A model generated the notes under the pieces. That model was not told the origin of the DNA. It searched no databases and was given only the letters and a program-made list of their open reading frames with translations. The position numbers and the translations under genes are program-made. Shown here piece after piece: positions 1 through 7,654 of a DNA stretch of 64,000 nucleotides; position 1 is the first letter of the stretch; each line of letters opens with the position of its first letter. Source of the stretch: Amycolatopsis rifamycinica (GTDB lineage Bacteria; Actinomycetota; Actinomycetes; Mycobacteriales; Pseudonocardiaceae); assembly GCF_000695625.1 (NCBI RefSeq), contig NZ_JMQI01000083.1, positions 62,001-126,000 of the forward strand. The letters are read 5' to 3'.

Positions 1-167
1 TCCCGGGCCTGCTGGACGCCGGCGACCCCTGGACCGAGGAGATGCCCGAGCCGTTCGTGCTGCCGGCGGACCTGGTCGAGGAGGGCCACACGATCCCGAT
101 CGCCCGCGTGGCGGCGATGCACGAGGGCAAACGCCGGGCCCGCGCGGCCCGCGAATCCACCGCCTGA
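1..167 (+). CDS. C-terminal fragment of an unrecognised protein
   Basis: The window opens inside a reading frame that runs from base 3 to a TGA at 165-167, giving 54 residues. The tail is acidic and proline-rich, then turns basic (KRRARAARESTA). I do not recognise the family from this fragment. It is followed at once by the palindromic repeat pair at 181-242, which probably ends its transcript. Third-position G/C use supports real coding. Confidence 0.5.
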   Translation, partial: PGLLDAGDPWTEEMPEPFVLPADLVEEGHTIPIARVAAMHEGKRRARAARESTA

Positions 168-180
168 CCCCCCGCGGAGG

Positions 181-242
181 GCACTTTCACGTGAAAGTGC
201 CCTTCCGGAGTCTTCGCTCCGGGTCACTTTCACGTGAAAGTG
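181..242. repeat. Pair of TTTCACGTGAAA palindromes around a small hairpin
   Basis: A perfect 20-bp palindrome, gcactttcacgtgaaagtgc, lies at 181-200. The 18-bp core cactttcacgtgaaagtg recurs at 225-242. Between them CCGGAG (205-210) and CTCCGG (217-222) form a third hairpin. The array fills the gap between two convergent genes, so it may be a bidirectional terminator or a protein-binding site. No T-tract follows. Two more copies occur at 5271-5330. Confidence 0.85.
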
Positions 243-247
243 CCCCT

Positions 248-1021
248 TCAGGCGGCCTGGTTGTGGCCGTAGCGGAGAGGCGTGCGGGGGAGCGTGCTGA
301 TCCGGGCCGGTGCGACGCGGTGGCGGGCCAGCCAGCCGACGTCCCGGCCGAACGACCAGACCAGTGACGCCAGTGCGAGCGCCACCGCGGCCAGCGTCAC
401 CGGCGAAGGCAGCAGTTCCGAGACCGCGACCACCAGCACGACGCCCTGCACCGCCGCGACCGTCTTGCGGGCCATGCTCGGGTACAGCGGCGCGGTCAGC
501 CAGGGCATCGCCCACGAGGCGGCGACGAACGCGTAGCGCATCAGGCCGATCGCCAGCACCCACAGCCCGAGCGTGCGGGACACCTGGATGCACAGCAGCA
601 GGATCAGGAACGCGTCGACCTCCATGTCGAACCGCGCGCCGAACTCCGACGCCGTTCCCGTGCGGCGAGCCACCTGGCCGTCGAGGCCGTCCAGGAGCAG
701 GGCGACGCCGACCAGCCCGACGAGCCAGCCGAGGGAGAAATCACCTTCGGCGATCAGCGCCGCGGCGCAGCCGACGAGGATCGCGCGGGCGAACGTGATC
801 CAGTCCGCCGGCCCGAAGGTGCCGCGGCCGCTGCGGCGCAGCCCCCACTCGGTGAGCAGCACCAGCGCGAGGCCGTATACGACGCCGGTCGCCCACGCGA
901 GCAGCGGGAAACCACCCGCGAAGACCCCCGCGGCGAGCACCGGCGCCGGCACCACCGCGCGCAGGAGAAGGTCGTGTTTGATCATCGTCGACTCCGCGAA
1001 TTGCTCATAGGGTGGCGACAC
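248..1021 (-). CDS. CDP-alcohol phosphatidyltransferase family membrane protein
   Basis: This integral membrane enzyme has the complete CDP-alcohol phosphotransferase motif D-x2-D-G-x2-A-R-x8-G-x3-D-x3-D: D111, D114, G115, A118, R119, G128, D132 and D136. Several hydrophobic helices surround it. The family condenses a CDP-activated alcohol with a second alcohol, making phospholipid or inositol-phosphate products. The substrate cannot be read here. The first possible start is GTG at 1021; an ATG at 985 has a better-spaced GGAG and would give 245 residues. It is divergent from the dehydrogenase at 1053, so it probably belongs to the same pathway. Confidence 0.85.
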   Translation of the reverse strand: MSPPYEQFAESTMIKHDLLLRAVVPAPVLAAGVFAGGFPLLAWATGVVYGLALVLLTEWGLRRSGRGTFGPADWITFARAILVGCAAALIAEGDFSLGWLVGLVGVALLLDGLDGQVARRTGTASEFGARFDMEVDAFLILLLCIQVSRTLGLWVLAIGLMRYAFVAASWAMPWLTAPLYPSMARKTVAAVQGVVLVVAVSELLPSPVTLAAVALALASLVWSFGRDVGWLARHRVAPARISTLPRTPLRYGHNQAA

Positions 1022-1052
1022 CAGCCTCCGGTCGCCCGCTGAGGAGAAACAC

Positions 1053-2015
1053 GTGGAACAGGCTTTCTGGGTTCAACGTCCCGGCTCGGGACAGCTGCGC
1101 GAAGTGCGGCTGCCCACCCCCGGACCGGACGACGTGCTCGTCCGCACGCTCTGCTCCGGGGTGAGCCGCGGCACCGAAACCCTCGTCTTCCGCGGTGGTG
1201 TCCCGGCGAGCCAGCACGACGTCATGCGCGCCCCCTTCCAGGAGGGCGAGTTCCCCGGCCCGGTCAAGTACGGCTACCTCAACGTCGGCGTCGTCGAACG
1301 TGGCCCGGCGCACCTCGAAGGCAAGACCGTTTTCTGCCTCTACCCGCACCAGACCGCGTACGTCGTCCCGGCGACCGCGGTGACGCCGGTGCCGGAGTCC
1401 GTCCCACCGGGACGCGCGATCCTCGCCGGCACGGTCGAGACCGCGGTGAACGCGGTGTGGGACGCGCGCCCGCGGCTCGGCGACCGGATCGCCGTCATCG
1501 GCGCCGGGATGGTCGGCGCGAGCGTCGCCAAGCTCCTCAGTGGCTTCCCCGCGACGAGAGTTCAGCTGGTCGACGTGGATCCGGCGCGGGCGGAGACCGC
1601 GGCGGCGCTCGGGGTCGACTTCTCGGCTCCGGAGAACGCGCTCGGTGACTGCGACCTCGTCGTGCACGCGAGCGCCACCGAGGCCGGGCTCGCCCGCGCG
1701 CTGGAACTGCTCGCGCCGGAAGGGGAGGTCGTGGAGCTGTCCTGGTACGGCGATCGCCGGGTCAGCGTCCCGCTCGGCGAGAACTTCCATTCGCGGCGCC
1801 TGGTGATCCGCAGCAGCCAGGTCGGGACGGTCGCGCGCCCGGACCGCGGCTACGCCGAGCGCCTCGCCGTCGCGCTCGATCTGCTGGCCGATCCGGCCTT
1901 CGAAGCGCTGGTCAGTGGCGAATGCGGGTTTGAAGATCTCCCGTCCGTGTTACCCCGCCTGGCCGCGAATGAACTTTCCGCCCTCTGCCTCCGTGTCATG
2001 TATCAGCCGCAGTGA
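1053..2015 (+). CDS. MDR-family zinc-type alcohol dehydrogenase-like protein
   Basis: A 320-residue medium-chain dehydrogenase. The N-terminal GroES-like part carries C-S-G-V-S-R-G-T-E near residues 34-42, and the Rossmann motif VIGAGMVGAS lies near 148-157. The structural-zinc four-Cys lobe of classical alcohol dehydrogenases is absent, as in the short BchC/threonine-dehydrogenase-like branch. GTG at 1053 is preceded by GAGGAG. It is the first gene of a tight run (dehydrogenase, pterin-synthase-like protein, glycosyltransferase, methyltransferase, membrane protein), which suggests oxidation or reduction of a biosynthetic intermediate. The substrate is unknown. Confidence 0.85.
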   Translation: MEQAFWVQRPGSGQLREVRLPTPGPDDVLVRTLCSGVSRGTETLVFRGGVPASQHDVMRAPFQEGEFPGPVKYGYLNVGVVERGPAHLEGKTVFCLYPHQTAYVVPATAVTPVPESVPPGRAILAGTVETAVNAVWDARPRLGDRIAVIGAGMVGASVAKLLSGFPATRVQLVDVDPARAETAAALGVDFSAPENALGDCDLVVHASATEAGLARALELLAPEGEVVELSWYGDRRVSVPLGENFHSRRLVIRSSQVGTVARPDRGYAERLAVALDLLADPAFEALVSGECGFEDLPSVLPRLAANELSALCLRVMYQPQ

Positions 2016-2046
2016 CCACGTCCACCCGAACGCATCGGAGGTCTTG

Positions 2047-2445
2047 GTGTTCAGCATCACCGTCCGTGACCACGTGATGGTCGCCCACAGCTTCCGCGGG
2101 GAAGTCTTCGGCCCCGCGCAACGCCTGCACGGCGCGACCTTCGTGGTGGATGCGACGTTCCGCCGCGCCGAGCTGGACGAGGACAACATCGTCGTCGACA
2201 TCGGCAAGGCCACGGAGGAGCTCGGGGCGGTGCTGAGCGACCTGAACTACCGCAACCTCGACGACGAGCCGGAGTTCAAGGGGATCAACACCTCGACCGA
2301 GTTCCTCGCGAAGGTCATCGCCGACCGCCTGGCCGACGCCGTCCACGCCGGACGCCTCGGCGAAGGCGCGCGCGGCCTCGAAGGGATCGCCGTCTCGCTG
2401 CACGAATCGCACATCGCGTGGGCGAGTTACGAGCGTGCACTGTGA
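2047..2445 (+). CDS. 6-pyruvoyl-tetrahydropterin synthase/QueD-like protein, variant zinc site
   Basis: A 132-residue T-fold protein of the PTPS/6-carboxytetrahydropterin synthase superfamily. The family converts dihydroneopterin triphosphate to pterin or deazapurine precursors. The conserved AHSF (H14) and LHG (H28) segments are visible, but the usual H-G-H pair reads H-G-A, with Ala30 in place of the third zinc ligand. The usual Cys nucleophile is also not apparent. The C-terminal HESH..WASYE keeps the family's Glu region. GTG at 2047 has GGAGG five bases upstream; longer in-frame starts have none. Its stop overlaps the next start (GTGA). A divergent reaction is likely. Confidence 0.85.
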   Translation: MFSITVRDHVMVAHSFRGEVFGPAQRLHGATFVVDATFRRAELDEDNIVVDIGKATEELGAVLSDLNYRNLDDEPEFKGINTSTEFLAKVIADRLADAVHAGRLGEGARGLEGIAVSLHESHIAWASYERAL

Positions 2446-3509
2446 ACAGTCTTTACGTGGTCCTCCCCGGCGACGTCGACGACTCGTCCGTCCCCAGTGG
2501 CGGCAACACCTACGACCGCCGGATGTGCGACCGGCTCGGCGCCGCCGGCTTCGACGTGCACGAGATCGCCGTCGCCGGCAGCTGGCCGCGGCCGGACACG
2601 GAGGCCCGCGCGGTCCTCGGCCACCTGCTTTCCGCGCTGCCCACCGGGTCGGCGGTGCTGCTCGACGGCCTGGTCGCCTGCGGGGTGCCCGAGGTCGTCG
2701 TCCCGCAGGCCCGGCGGCTGTCGGTGTCGGTGCTGGTGCACCTGCCGCTGGCCGACGAGACCGGTCTGCCGCCCGCGCTCGCCGCCGAGCTCGACGCCTT
2801 GGAGCGCGAGACGCTGCGGGCGGTCGGCTCGGTCGTCGCGACCAGCGAGTGGGCCGCGCGCCGGCTGATCGCGCACCACGGCCTGGCCCCGCACCGCGTG
2901 CACTCGGTGACGCCGGGCGTCGACCCGGCCCCGCTCGCCGTCGGCACCGACGGCGTGTCCCGCCTGGTCTGCGTGGCCAACGTGACCCCGCGCAAGGGCC
3001 AGGGCGTGCTCGCCCAGGCCCTCGAAACCGTCGCCGACCTGCGCTGGACCTGCGAATGCGTCGGCGGCATCCGGCGCGAGACCAAGTACGTCGAGCGGCT
3101 GCGCGAGCACCGGCTCGGCGCCCGCTTCACGCTCACCGGCCCGCGCACCGGCCGGGCGCTCGAGGCGACCTACCACACCGCCGACCTGCTCGTGCTGCCT
3201 TCGCGCGCCGAGACCTTCGGCATGGTCGTCACCGAGGCCCTCGCCCGTGGTGTGCCGGTGCTGACCACCGACGTCGACGCGCTGCCCGACACGGTCGGCG
3301 TCGCACCCGACGGCTCCGTGCCCGGGATGCTCGTCCCCGGCGACGACGTCGAAGCGCTCGGCGCCGCCCTGCGCCGCTGGCTCACCGACCCGGCGCTGCG
3401 GACCCGGCTGCGGGCGTCGGCGAAGCTGCGCCGCGAGACCCTGACCGGCTGGGACGACACCGCCCGCCGGATCGCCGACATCCTCCTCCGGCAGGAGGCG
3501 GCGGCATGA
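2442..3509 (+). CDS. GT4-family glycosyltransferase
   Basis: A 355-residue GT-B fold enzyme. The donor-binding loop T-P-R-K-G-Q contains K185, and the E-x7-E signature spans E257-E265 in SRAETFGMVVTEAL. Both are intact, so a retaining transferase using a nucleotide sugar is expected. The start is GTG at 2442, overlapping the upstream stop by GTGA. The next gene overlaps by ATGA. It likely glycosylates the product of this cluster. A clear paralogue at 9240 has lost these motifs. Confidence 0.9.
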   Translation: MNSLYVVLPGDVDDSSVPSGGNTYDRRMCDRLGAAGFDVHEIAVAGSWPRPDTEARAVLGHLLSALPTGSAVLLDGLVACGVPEVVVPQARRLSVSVLVHLPLADETGLPPALAAELDALERETLRAVGSVVATSEWAARRLIAHHGLAPHRVHSVTPGVDPAPLAVGTDGVSRLVCVANVTPRKGQGVLAQALETVADLRWTCECVGGIRRETKYVERLREHRLGARFTLTGPRTGRALEATYHTADLLVLPSRAETFGMVVTEALARGVPVLTTDVDALPDTVGVAPDGSVPGMLVPGDDVEALGAALRRWLTDPALRTRLRASAKLRRETLTGWDDTARRIADILLRQEAAA

Positions 3510-4339
3510 CCGCGTTCGCCCCGGACTGGCTCTACCTGCGCGAACCCGCGGACGCCGCGGCCCGCGCCACCGAGCTGCTCGACCCGCTCCGCGCCCACCT
3601 GGGGACCGGCGACGAGGTCGTCATCCGCGACCTCGGCTGCGGTACCGGCTCGCTCGGCCGCTGGCTGGCCGCCCGCCTGCCCGGCACCCAGCACTGGATC
3701 CTGCACGACCACGACACCGAGCTGCTCAGCCACGCGCAGGCGAGCCTCCCGGGCACCGCGCTTGACGGCAGCCCGGTCGACGTGGTCGCCGAGCAGCGCG
3801 ACATCACCGCGCTGCGGGCCGCCGACCTCGCCGGGACGTCGCTGGTCACCGCGTCCGCGCTGCTCGACCTGCTGACCGGGGACGAGCTCACGACGCTGGC
3901 CACGGCGGTCGTCGAAGCGGGCTGCGCGGCGCTGCTGATGCTGTCGGTCACCGGCAAGGTGGAGCTCTCGCCCGCCGACCCGCTCGACCCCGCGCTCGCC
4001 GCCGCGTTCAACGCTCACCAGCGCCGGGTCGCCGAAGACGGCCGGCGGCTGCTCGGCCCGAACGCGGTCGACGTCGCCGCGACGGCGTTCGCCGGGCTCG
4101 GCGCCCGAGTCGTCCGCGCGGACAGCGCCTGGCGGCTCGGCCCGGACCAGGCGGAACTGCAGCGGCAGTGGCTCGAGGGCTGGGTCGGCGCCGCCGTCGA
4201 GCAGCTGCCCCAGCTGCGCCCGGTCGCCGACGTCTACCTGCGGCGACGGCTGGAGATGGCGGCGGCCGGCGAGCTGCACGCGGTGATCCACCACGGCGAC
4301 CTGCTGGTCCTGCCGCCGAGCCTGGAGGCGGCGGCGTGA
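3506..4339 (+). CDS. Class I SAM-dependent methyltransferase
   Basis: A 277-residue protein with the SAM-binding motif I IRDLGCGTGSLGRWL near residues 43-57, followed by an acidic loop (HDHD) and a Rossmann-like fold. The substrate is not predictable. It starts at ATG 3506 within the preceding stop (ATGA) and hands over to the membrane protein by a GTGA overlap, so the products are translationally coupled. It may modify the pterin/pyrimidine-like or sugar part of the cluster product. Some relatives are annotated only as trans-aconitate-methyltransferase-like, with no stronger assignment. Confidence 0.85.
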   Translation: MTAFAPDWLYLREPADAAARATELLDPLRAHLGTGDEVVIRDLGCGTGSLGRWLAARLPGTQHWILHDHDTELLSHAQASLPGTALDGSPVDVVAEQRDITALRAADLAGTSLVTASALLDLLTGDELTTLATAVVEAGCAALLMLSVTGKVELSPADPLDPALAAAFNAHQRRVAEDGRRLLGPNAVDVAATAFAGLGARVVRADSAWRLGPDQAELQRQWLEGWVGAAVEQLPQLRPVADVYLRRRLEMAAAGELHAVIHHGDLLVLPPSLEAAA

Positions 4340-5334
4340 AGCGCGCACTGGCCTGGCTGCGGATCCTCGGCGCCGTCGGCATCCTCGCGGTCCTCGTCTG
4401 GCAGCTCGGCAGCGCCGCCTTCCTCGACGGGCTCGGCCGGATCAGCGCGCCCGGCGTGCTGGCCGCGCTCGCCGTCGGCTTCGCGACGACGTTGTTCAGC
4501 GCGGGCCGCTGGCAGATCGTCGCCACCCGGCTCGGCCTGCGGCTTTCGCTCCGCACCGCCGTCGCCGACTACTACCGCGCGCTGTTCCTCAACGGCGTGC
4601 TGCCCGCAGGCGTCCTCGGCGACGTCCACCGCGCGGTGCAGCACGGCCGCGACAGCGGTGACGTGCCGCGCGGCGTGCGCGCCGTCGTCCTGGAACGCAC
4701 CGCCGGCCAGATCGTGCTGATCGCCTCCGCCGTCGCCGTCGTGCTGGCGTCGCCTTCGGTCGTGCCCGGGGCGTTCCGCGAGGTCGTCGTGGTGGCCGGG
4801 GTGGTCGTCGTGCTGGCCGCCGTCGCCGCGCTGGTCGTGGGCCGCCTGCTCGGCGGGCGGTGGATCCACAGCCCGTCGAAGTTCCGGCGCGGCTTCGCCG
4901 TCACCCTGGCCGACCTCCGGCTCGGCCTGCTGACCCGCGAGACGTGGCCCAGCGTGGGCTTCCTGTCCGTCGCGACCCTGGCCGGGCACCTGGCGCTGTT
5001 CGTCGTCGCCGCCCGGGTCGCCGGGGTCGGCGCGCCGGTGTGGCAGCTCGTGCCCCTGATGGTCCTCGCGCTGCTCGCGATGGGCCTCCCGCTCAACGTC
5101 GGCGGCTTCGGCCCGCGCGAGGGCGTCTGCGCCCTGCTCTTCGGCGCGGCCGGTCTGGGCGCCGCCCAAGGTGTCACCGTCGCCGTCGTCTACGGCGTGC
5201 TCACGCTGGTCGCGAGCCTGCCCGGCGCCGGCGTCCTGCTCGTCCGGAGCGTCGCCGGGGTGCACCGGACGGCACTTTCACGTGAAAGTGCCGCACGAAC
5301 GGCCCGGCACTTTCACGTGAAAGTGCCGGGATAG
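4336..5334 (+). CDS. UPF0104 / lysylphosphatidylglycerol-synthase-TM-region membrane protein
   Basis: A 332-residue polytopic membrane protein with about eight hydrophobic segments. It matches the transmembrane part of MprF-type proteins (UPF0104/AglD-like) without the aminoacyl-transfer domain. It carries the conserved R-x-x-Q..LNGVLPAG..GD.HR..R region near residues 55-105 and P-x-N-V-G-G-F-G-P-R-E near 254-264. Such proteins accompany glycolipid pathways and may flip or transfer lipid-linked intermediates. The last ~20 codons are made of the palindromic repeat at 5271-5330, giving an unusual HFHVKVPG tail. Confidence 0.85.
   Translation: MKRALAWLRILGAVGILAVLVWQLGSAAFLDGLGRISAPGVLAALAVGFATTLFSAGRWQIVATRLGLRLSLRTAVADYYRALFLNGVLPAGVLGDVHRAVQHGRDSGDVPRGVRAVVLERTAGQIVLIASAVAVVLASPSVVPGAFREVVVVAGVVVVLAAVAALVVGRLLGGRWIHSPSKFRRGFAVTLADLRLGLLTRETWPSVGFLSVATLAGHLALFVVAARVAGVGAPVWQLVPLMVLALLAMGLPLNVGGFGPREGVCALLFGAAGLGAAQGVTVAVVYGVLTLVASLPGAGVLLVRSVAGVHRTALSRESAARTARHFHVKVPG
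5271..5330. repeat. Second pair of TTTCACGTGAAA palindromes, inside a gene end
   Basis: A 22-bp perfect palindrome (5271-5292) and a 28-bp perfect palindrome (5303-5330) share the core cactttcacgtgaaagtg with the copies at 181-242. They lie ten bases apart. Here the repeats form the end of the UPF0104 reading frame and finish 16 bases before the next ATG. They could attenuate or punctuate the operon before the cyclohydrolase gene, or bind a regulator. Confidence 0.85.
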
Positions 5335-5346
5335 AGAGGTGGAGGC

Positions 5347-6000
5347 ATGACAGCAAGCGACATCGTGGGGGAGCTGCCGCGCCGGGCCGTGGTCGAGCGG
5401 GTGGTCGAGACCCGGCTGCCGACCCGGCACGGGACGTTCCGCGCGTTCGGGTACCTCGACCGCACCGGCACCGAGCAGGTCGCGCTGGTGTACGGCGACG
5501 TCGCCCCGCTGGGCGCCCTGGTCCGGGTGCACAGCGAGTGCCTGACCGGCGACGTCTTCGGCTCGACGCACTGCGAGTGCGGCGACCAGCTGGCGGTGGC
5601 GCTGGACCGCATCGTCGAGGAGGGCTCGGGCGTGCTCGTCTACGTCCAGGGCCACGAGGGCCGCGGGATCGGCCTGCTCGCGAAGCTCGAGGCGATGCGG
5701 CTGCAGCAGGACGAGGGCCTCGACACGGTCGACGCGAACGTCGCGCAGGGCCTGCCGGTCGACGCCCGCGACTACCACGCGGCGGCGGGCATCCTCACCG
5801 ACCTCGGCATCCGCTCGGTCCGGCTGCTGTCCAACAACCCGCAGAAGGTCGAACAACTCACCGGCTACGGAATCCGGATCAGCGAGCAGGTTCCGCTGCT
5901 GGTTCCGCCGAACCCGGAGAACCTGCGGTACCTCCGGACGAAGGCCGAGCGGATGGCCCACCTGCTGCCGCACCTGGGCCAGGCCTACTCAGGCGCCTAA
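5347..6000 (+). CDS. ribA: GTP cyclohydrolase II-like protein with Tyr-to-Met active-site change
   Basis: A 217-residue RibA-family enzyme. Zinc ligands C65, C76 and C78 lie in HSECLTGDVFGSTHCECG, and GHEGRGIGL follows near 102-110. Canonical GTP cyclohydrolase II opens the imidazole ring of GTP and releases formate. At the position of the E. coli catalytic Tyr105 this protein has Met117 (LEAM). The same change occurs in a Streptomyces coelicolor paralogue reported to yield the N-formyl pyrimidine FAPy. Length and single domain (no RibB fusion) suggest a pathway-specific copy, not the riboflavin housekeeping enzyme. A good ribosome site (GGTGGAGG) precedes ATG 5347. Its 3' end overlaps the creatininase gene by 12 bp, tail to tail. 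Confidence 0.88.
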   Translation: MTASDIVGELPRRAVVERVVETRLPTRHGTFRAFGYLDRTGTEQVALVYGDVAPLGALVRVHSECLTGDVFGSTHCECGDQLAVALDRIVEEGSGVLVYVQGHEGRGIGLLAKLEAMRLQQDEGLDTVDANVAQGLPVDARDYHAAAGILTDLGIRSVRLLSNNPQKVEQLTGYGIRISEQVPLLVPPNPENLRYLRTKAERMAHLLPHLGQAYSGA

Positions 6001-6687
6001 CACCTCGAGCACCGCGGCGAAGCGCTGGACGAGCGTGTCCAGCAGGACGTGCCCCTTGGCCGCACTGGCCAGCGAAGGACGGCCGACCACCCCCGACTCC
6101 GTGTACGCCCGCAGGCCCAGTGTCAGCAGGTGTTCCCGGTCGGTGACGTGGTCGGCCGTCTCGTGACCCGGGCGGACCAGGTGCGGGTGGGCGTGCAGCA
6201 GGATCGACGTCTCCAGCTCGCCCGCGTGCATGTCGTCGTCCAGTGACGTCCGCAGGCCGGCCGCGGTGTGGGCCGCCTGCCAGTCGGCGACGCCCGGGAA
6301 GAGCGCCATCGCGCCCGCCGCCTCCTGGACCACATTGGACAGTACGTAGTTGCCGCCGTGCCCGTTGACCAGCACCAGCCGGTCCACCCCGGACGCTTTC
6401 AGCGACGCGGCGACGTCGGTGACCACCGCGTGCAGGGTGCGGGCCGAAATGCTCACCGTGCCCGCCCACCCCGCGTGCTCGTGCGAGCAGGAGATCGTGA
6501 TCGGCGGCAGGTGGAGGACGGGGTACGCCCCGGCGACGGCTTTGGCGAGCGTCGCCGCGATGACCGTGTCGGTCGCCAGGGGCAGGTGCGCGCCGTGCTG
6601 CTCGAAGCTGCCCACCGGCAGCACCGCCACCGACGCCCGCCGCTCCTGCTCGTCGGCGGTGGTGGCGAGCGGGAACAGATCGGTCAT
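5989..6687 (-). CDS. Creatininase-family metal amidohydrolase (ArfB/MftE-like)
   Basis: A 232-residue protein with the creatininase metal ligands: E29 and H31 in GSFEQHG, D40 in LATDT, H110 in NGHGGN and E157 in HAGELET. Members hydrolyse creatinine, trim the mycofactocin peptide (MftE) or deformylate FAPy (ArfB, archaeal riboflavin/F420 pathway). There are no mycofactocin genes here. The neighbour at 5347 looks like a FAPy-forming cyclohydrolase, so an ArfB-like role is the best guess. The gene starts 28 bp from the divergent phosphatase gene at 6716 and shares its promoter region. Confidence 0.85.
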   Translation of the reverse strand: MTDLFPLATTADEQERRASVAVLPVGSFEQHGAHLPLATDTVIAATLAKAVAGAYPVLHLPPITISCSHEHAGWAGTVSISARTLHAVVTDVAASLKASGVDRLVLVNGHGGNYVLSNVVQEAAGAMALFPGVADWQAAHTAAGLRTSLDDDMHAGELETSILLHAHPHLVRPGHETADHVTDREHLLTLGLRAYTESGVVGRPSLASAAKGHVLLDTLVQRFAAVLEVLGA

Positions 6688-6703
6688 GGGCGCGGCCCTT
6701 CAC

Positions 6704-6709
6704 TAGGTT
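6704..6709 (+). promoter_or_regulatory. Probable -10 (TAGGTT) of a leaderless transcript
   Basis: TAGGTT lies six bases before the ATG at 6716, and no ribosome-binding sequence is seen. The spacing fits a transcript starting at the ATG. The gap to the divergent gene is only 28 bp, so the two promoters must overlap the start of the creatininase gene. Confidence 0.45.
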
Positions 6710-6715
6710 GGTGGC

Positions 6716-7516
6716 ATGACCGAGCATGCCGCACTACTGGACGTCGCGCGCGAGGCCGTGGCCAAGGCGACGGAGATCGTCAGGTCGCGTCCGGATTTTT
6801 CCGTTTCCGCGAAGGGCGATCGCGATCTGGTGACCGATGTCGACACCGCGGTCGAGGACGCGCTGCGGGAGTTCCTCGCCGCCGAGACGCCGGAGATCGG
6901 CGTGCTCGGCGAGGAGCGCGGCCGCAGCGGCGCCGGCGGCGGCCGCTGGTGGGCGCTCGACCCCATCGACGGAACGGCGAACTTCGCCCGCGGCATTCCA
7001 CTCTGCGGGATCTCCCTGGCGCTCGTGGACGGCGAACACAGCACGGTCGCCGCGATCACGCTGCCGTACCTCGGAGTCACCTACACCGCCGCGCGCGGCG
7101 AAGGGGCCTTCGCGAACGGAGAGCGCGTCGGCGCTTCCACCGCGACGGAACTGTCCGACGCGATGATCGCCGTCGGGGACTTCGCGATCGGCGAGCTCGC
7201 CGAGGAGAAGAACCGCGCGCGCCTGTTGCTCCTTTCGGACCTCGGCGCGCGGGCGCAGAAGATCCGGATGCTCGGGACGGCGGCCATCGACCTCGCCTGG
7301 GTGGCGGACGGAAAGCTCGACGCCGCACTGATCTTGTCCAACAACCCGTGGGACACCATGGCCGGCGTGCTGCTCGTGCGCGAGGCGGGCGGGGCCGTCG
7401 TCGACCGCGACGGCAGCGAGCACACGGTCGGTTCCGCGGCGACGATCGCCGTCGGCGCCGGGCTGCGCAAGGAGATCGTGGACGCACTTGATCGTGCGTA
7501 CGGGGTTGTTCGTTAG
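6716..7516 (+). CDS. Inositol-monophosphatase-family phosphatase
   Basis: A 266-residue Mg-dependent phosphatase of the IMPase/CysQ/HisN superfamily. The metal motif WALDPIDGT sits near residues 80-88, a Glu (GEE) near 63, and the second motif NNPWDTMAG near 205-213. Family members remove phosphate from inositol phosphates, histidinol phosphate, PAP or sugar phosphates. The sequence alone does not pick the substrate. Proximity to the CDP-alcohol phosphotransferase cluster would suit a sugar- or polyol-phosphate. It is divergently transcribed from the creatininase gene. Confidence 0.87.
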   Translation: MTEHAALLDVAREAVAKATEIVRSRPDFSVSAKGDRDLVTDVDTAVEDALREFLAAETPEIGVLGEERGRSGAGGGRWWALDPIDGTANFARGIPLCGISLALVDGEHSTVAAITLPYLGVTYTAARGEGAFANGERVGASTATELSDAMIAVGDFAIGELAEEKNRARLLLLSDLGARAQKIRMLGTAAIDLAWVADGKLDAALILSNNPWDTMAGVLLVREAGGAVVDRDGSEHTVGSAATIAVGAGLRKEIVDALDRAYGVVR

Positions 7517-7654
7517 GATTCCGGGGTACACCGTGGGCGGCGCCACAGCGCTTGTTTGCGCTGTCCGCGCAAGGTTTTCGGTTACGTTGGTACCGGTCGG
7601 CCGCCCAGCCTGGCATGCTGACCGGATCTCGTCGGCCACTTCGGAGAATGGTGG

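Noticed and set aside
2435..3505. Long open frame running upstream of the methyltransferase in the same frame
   Set aside because: It is Arg/Ala/Pro-rich and lies over the GT4 gene in another frame. Real translation begins at ATG 3506, overlapping the GT4 stop.
5989..6687. Mycofactocin MftE
   Set aside because: The creatininase fold matches, but no mftA-D, mftF or radical SAM gene is nearby. The cyclohydrolase neighbour fits an ArfB-like role better.
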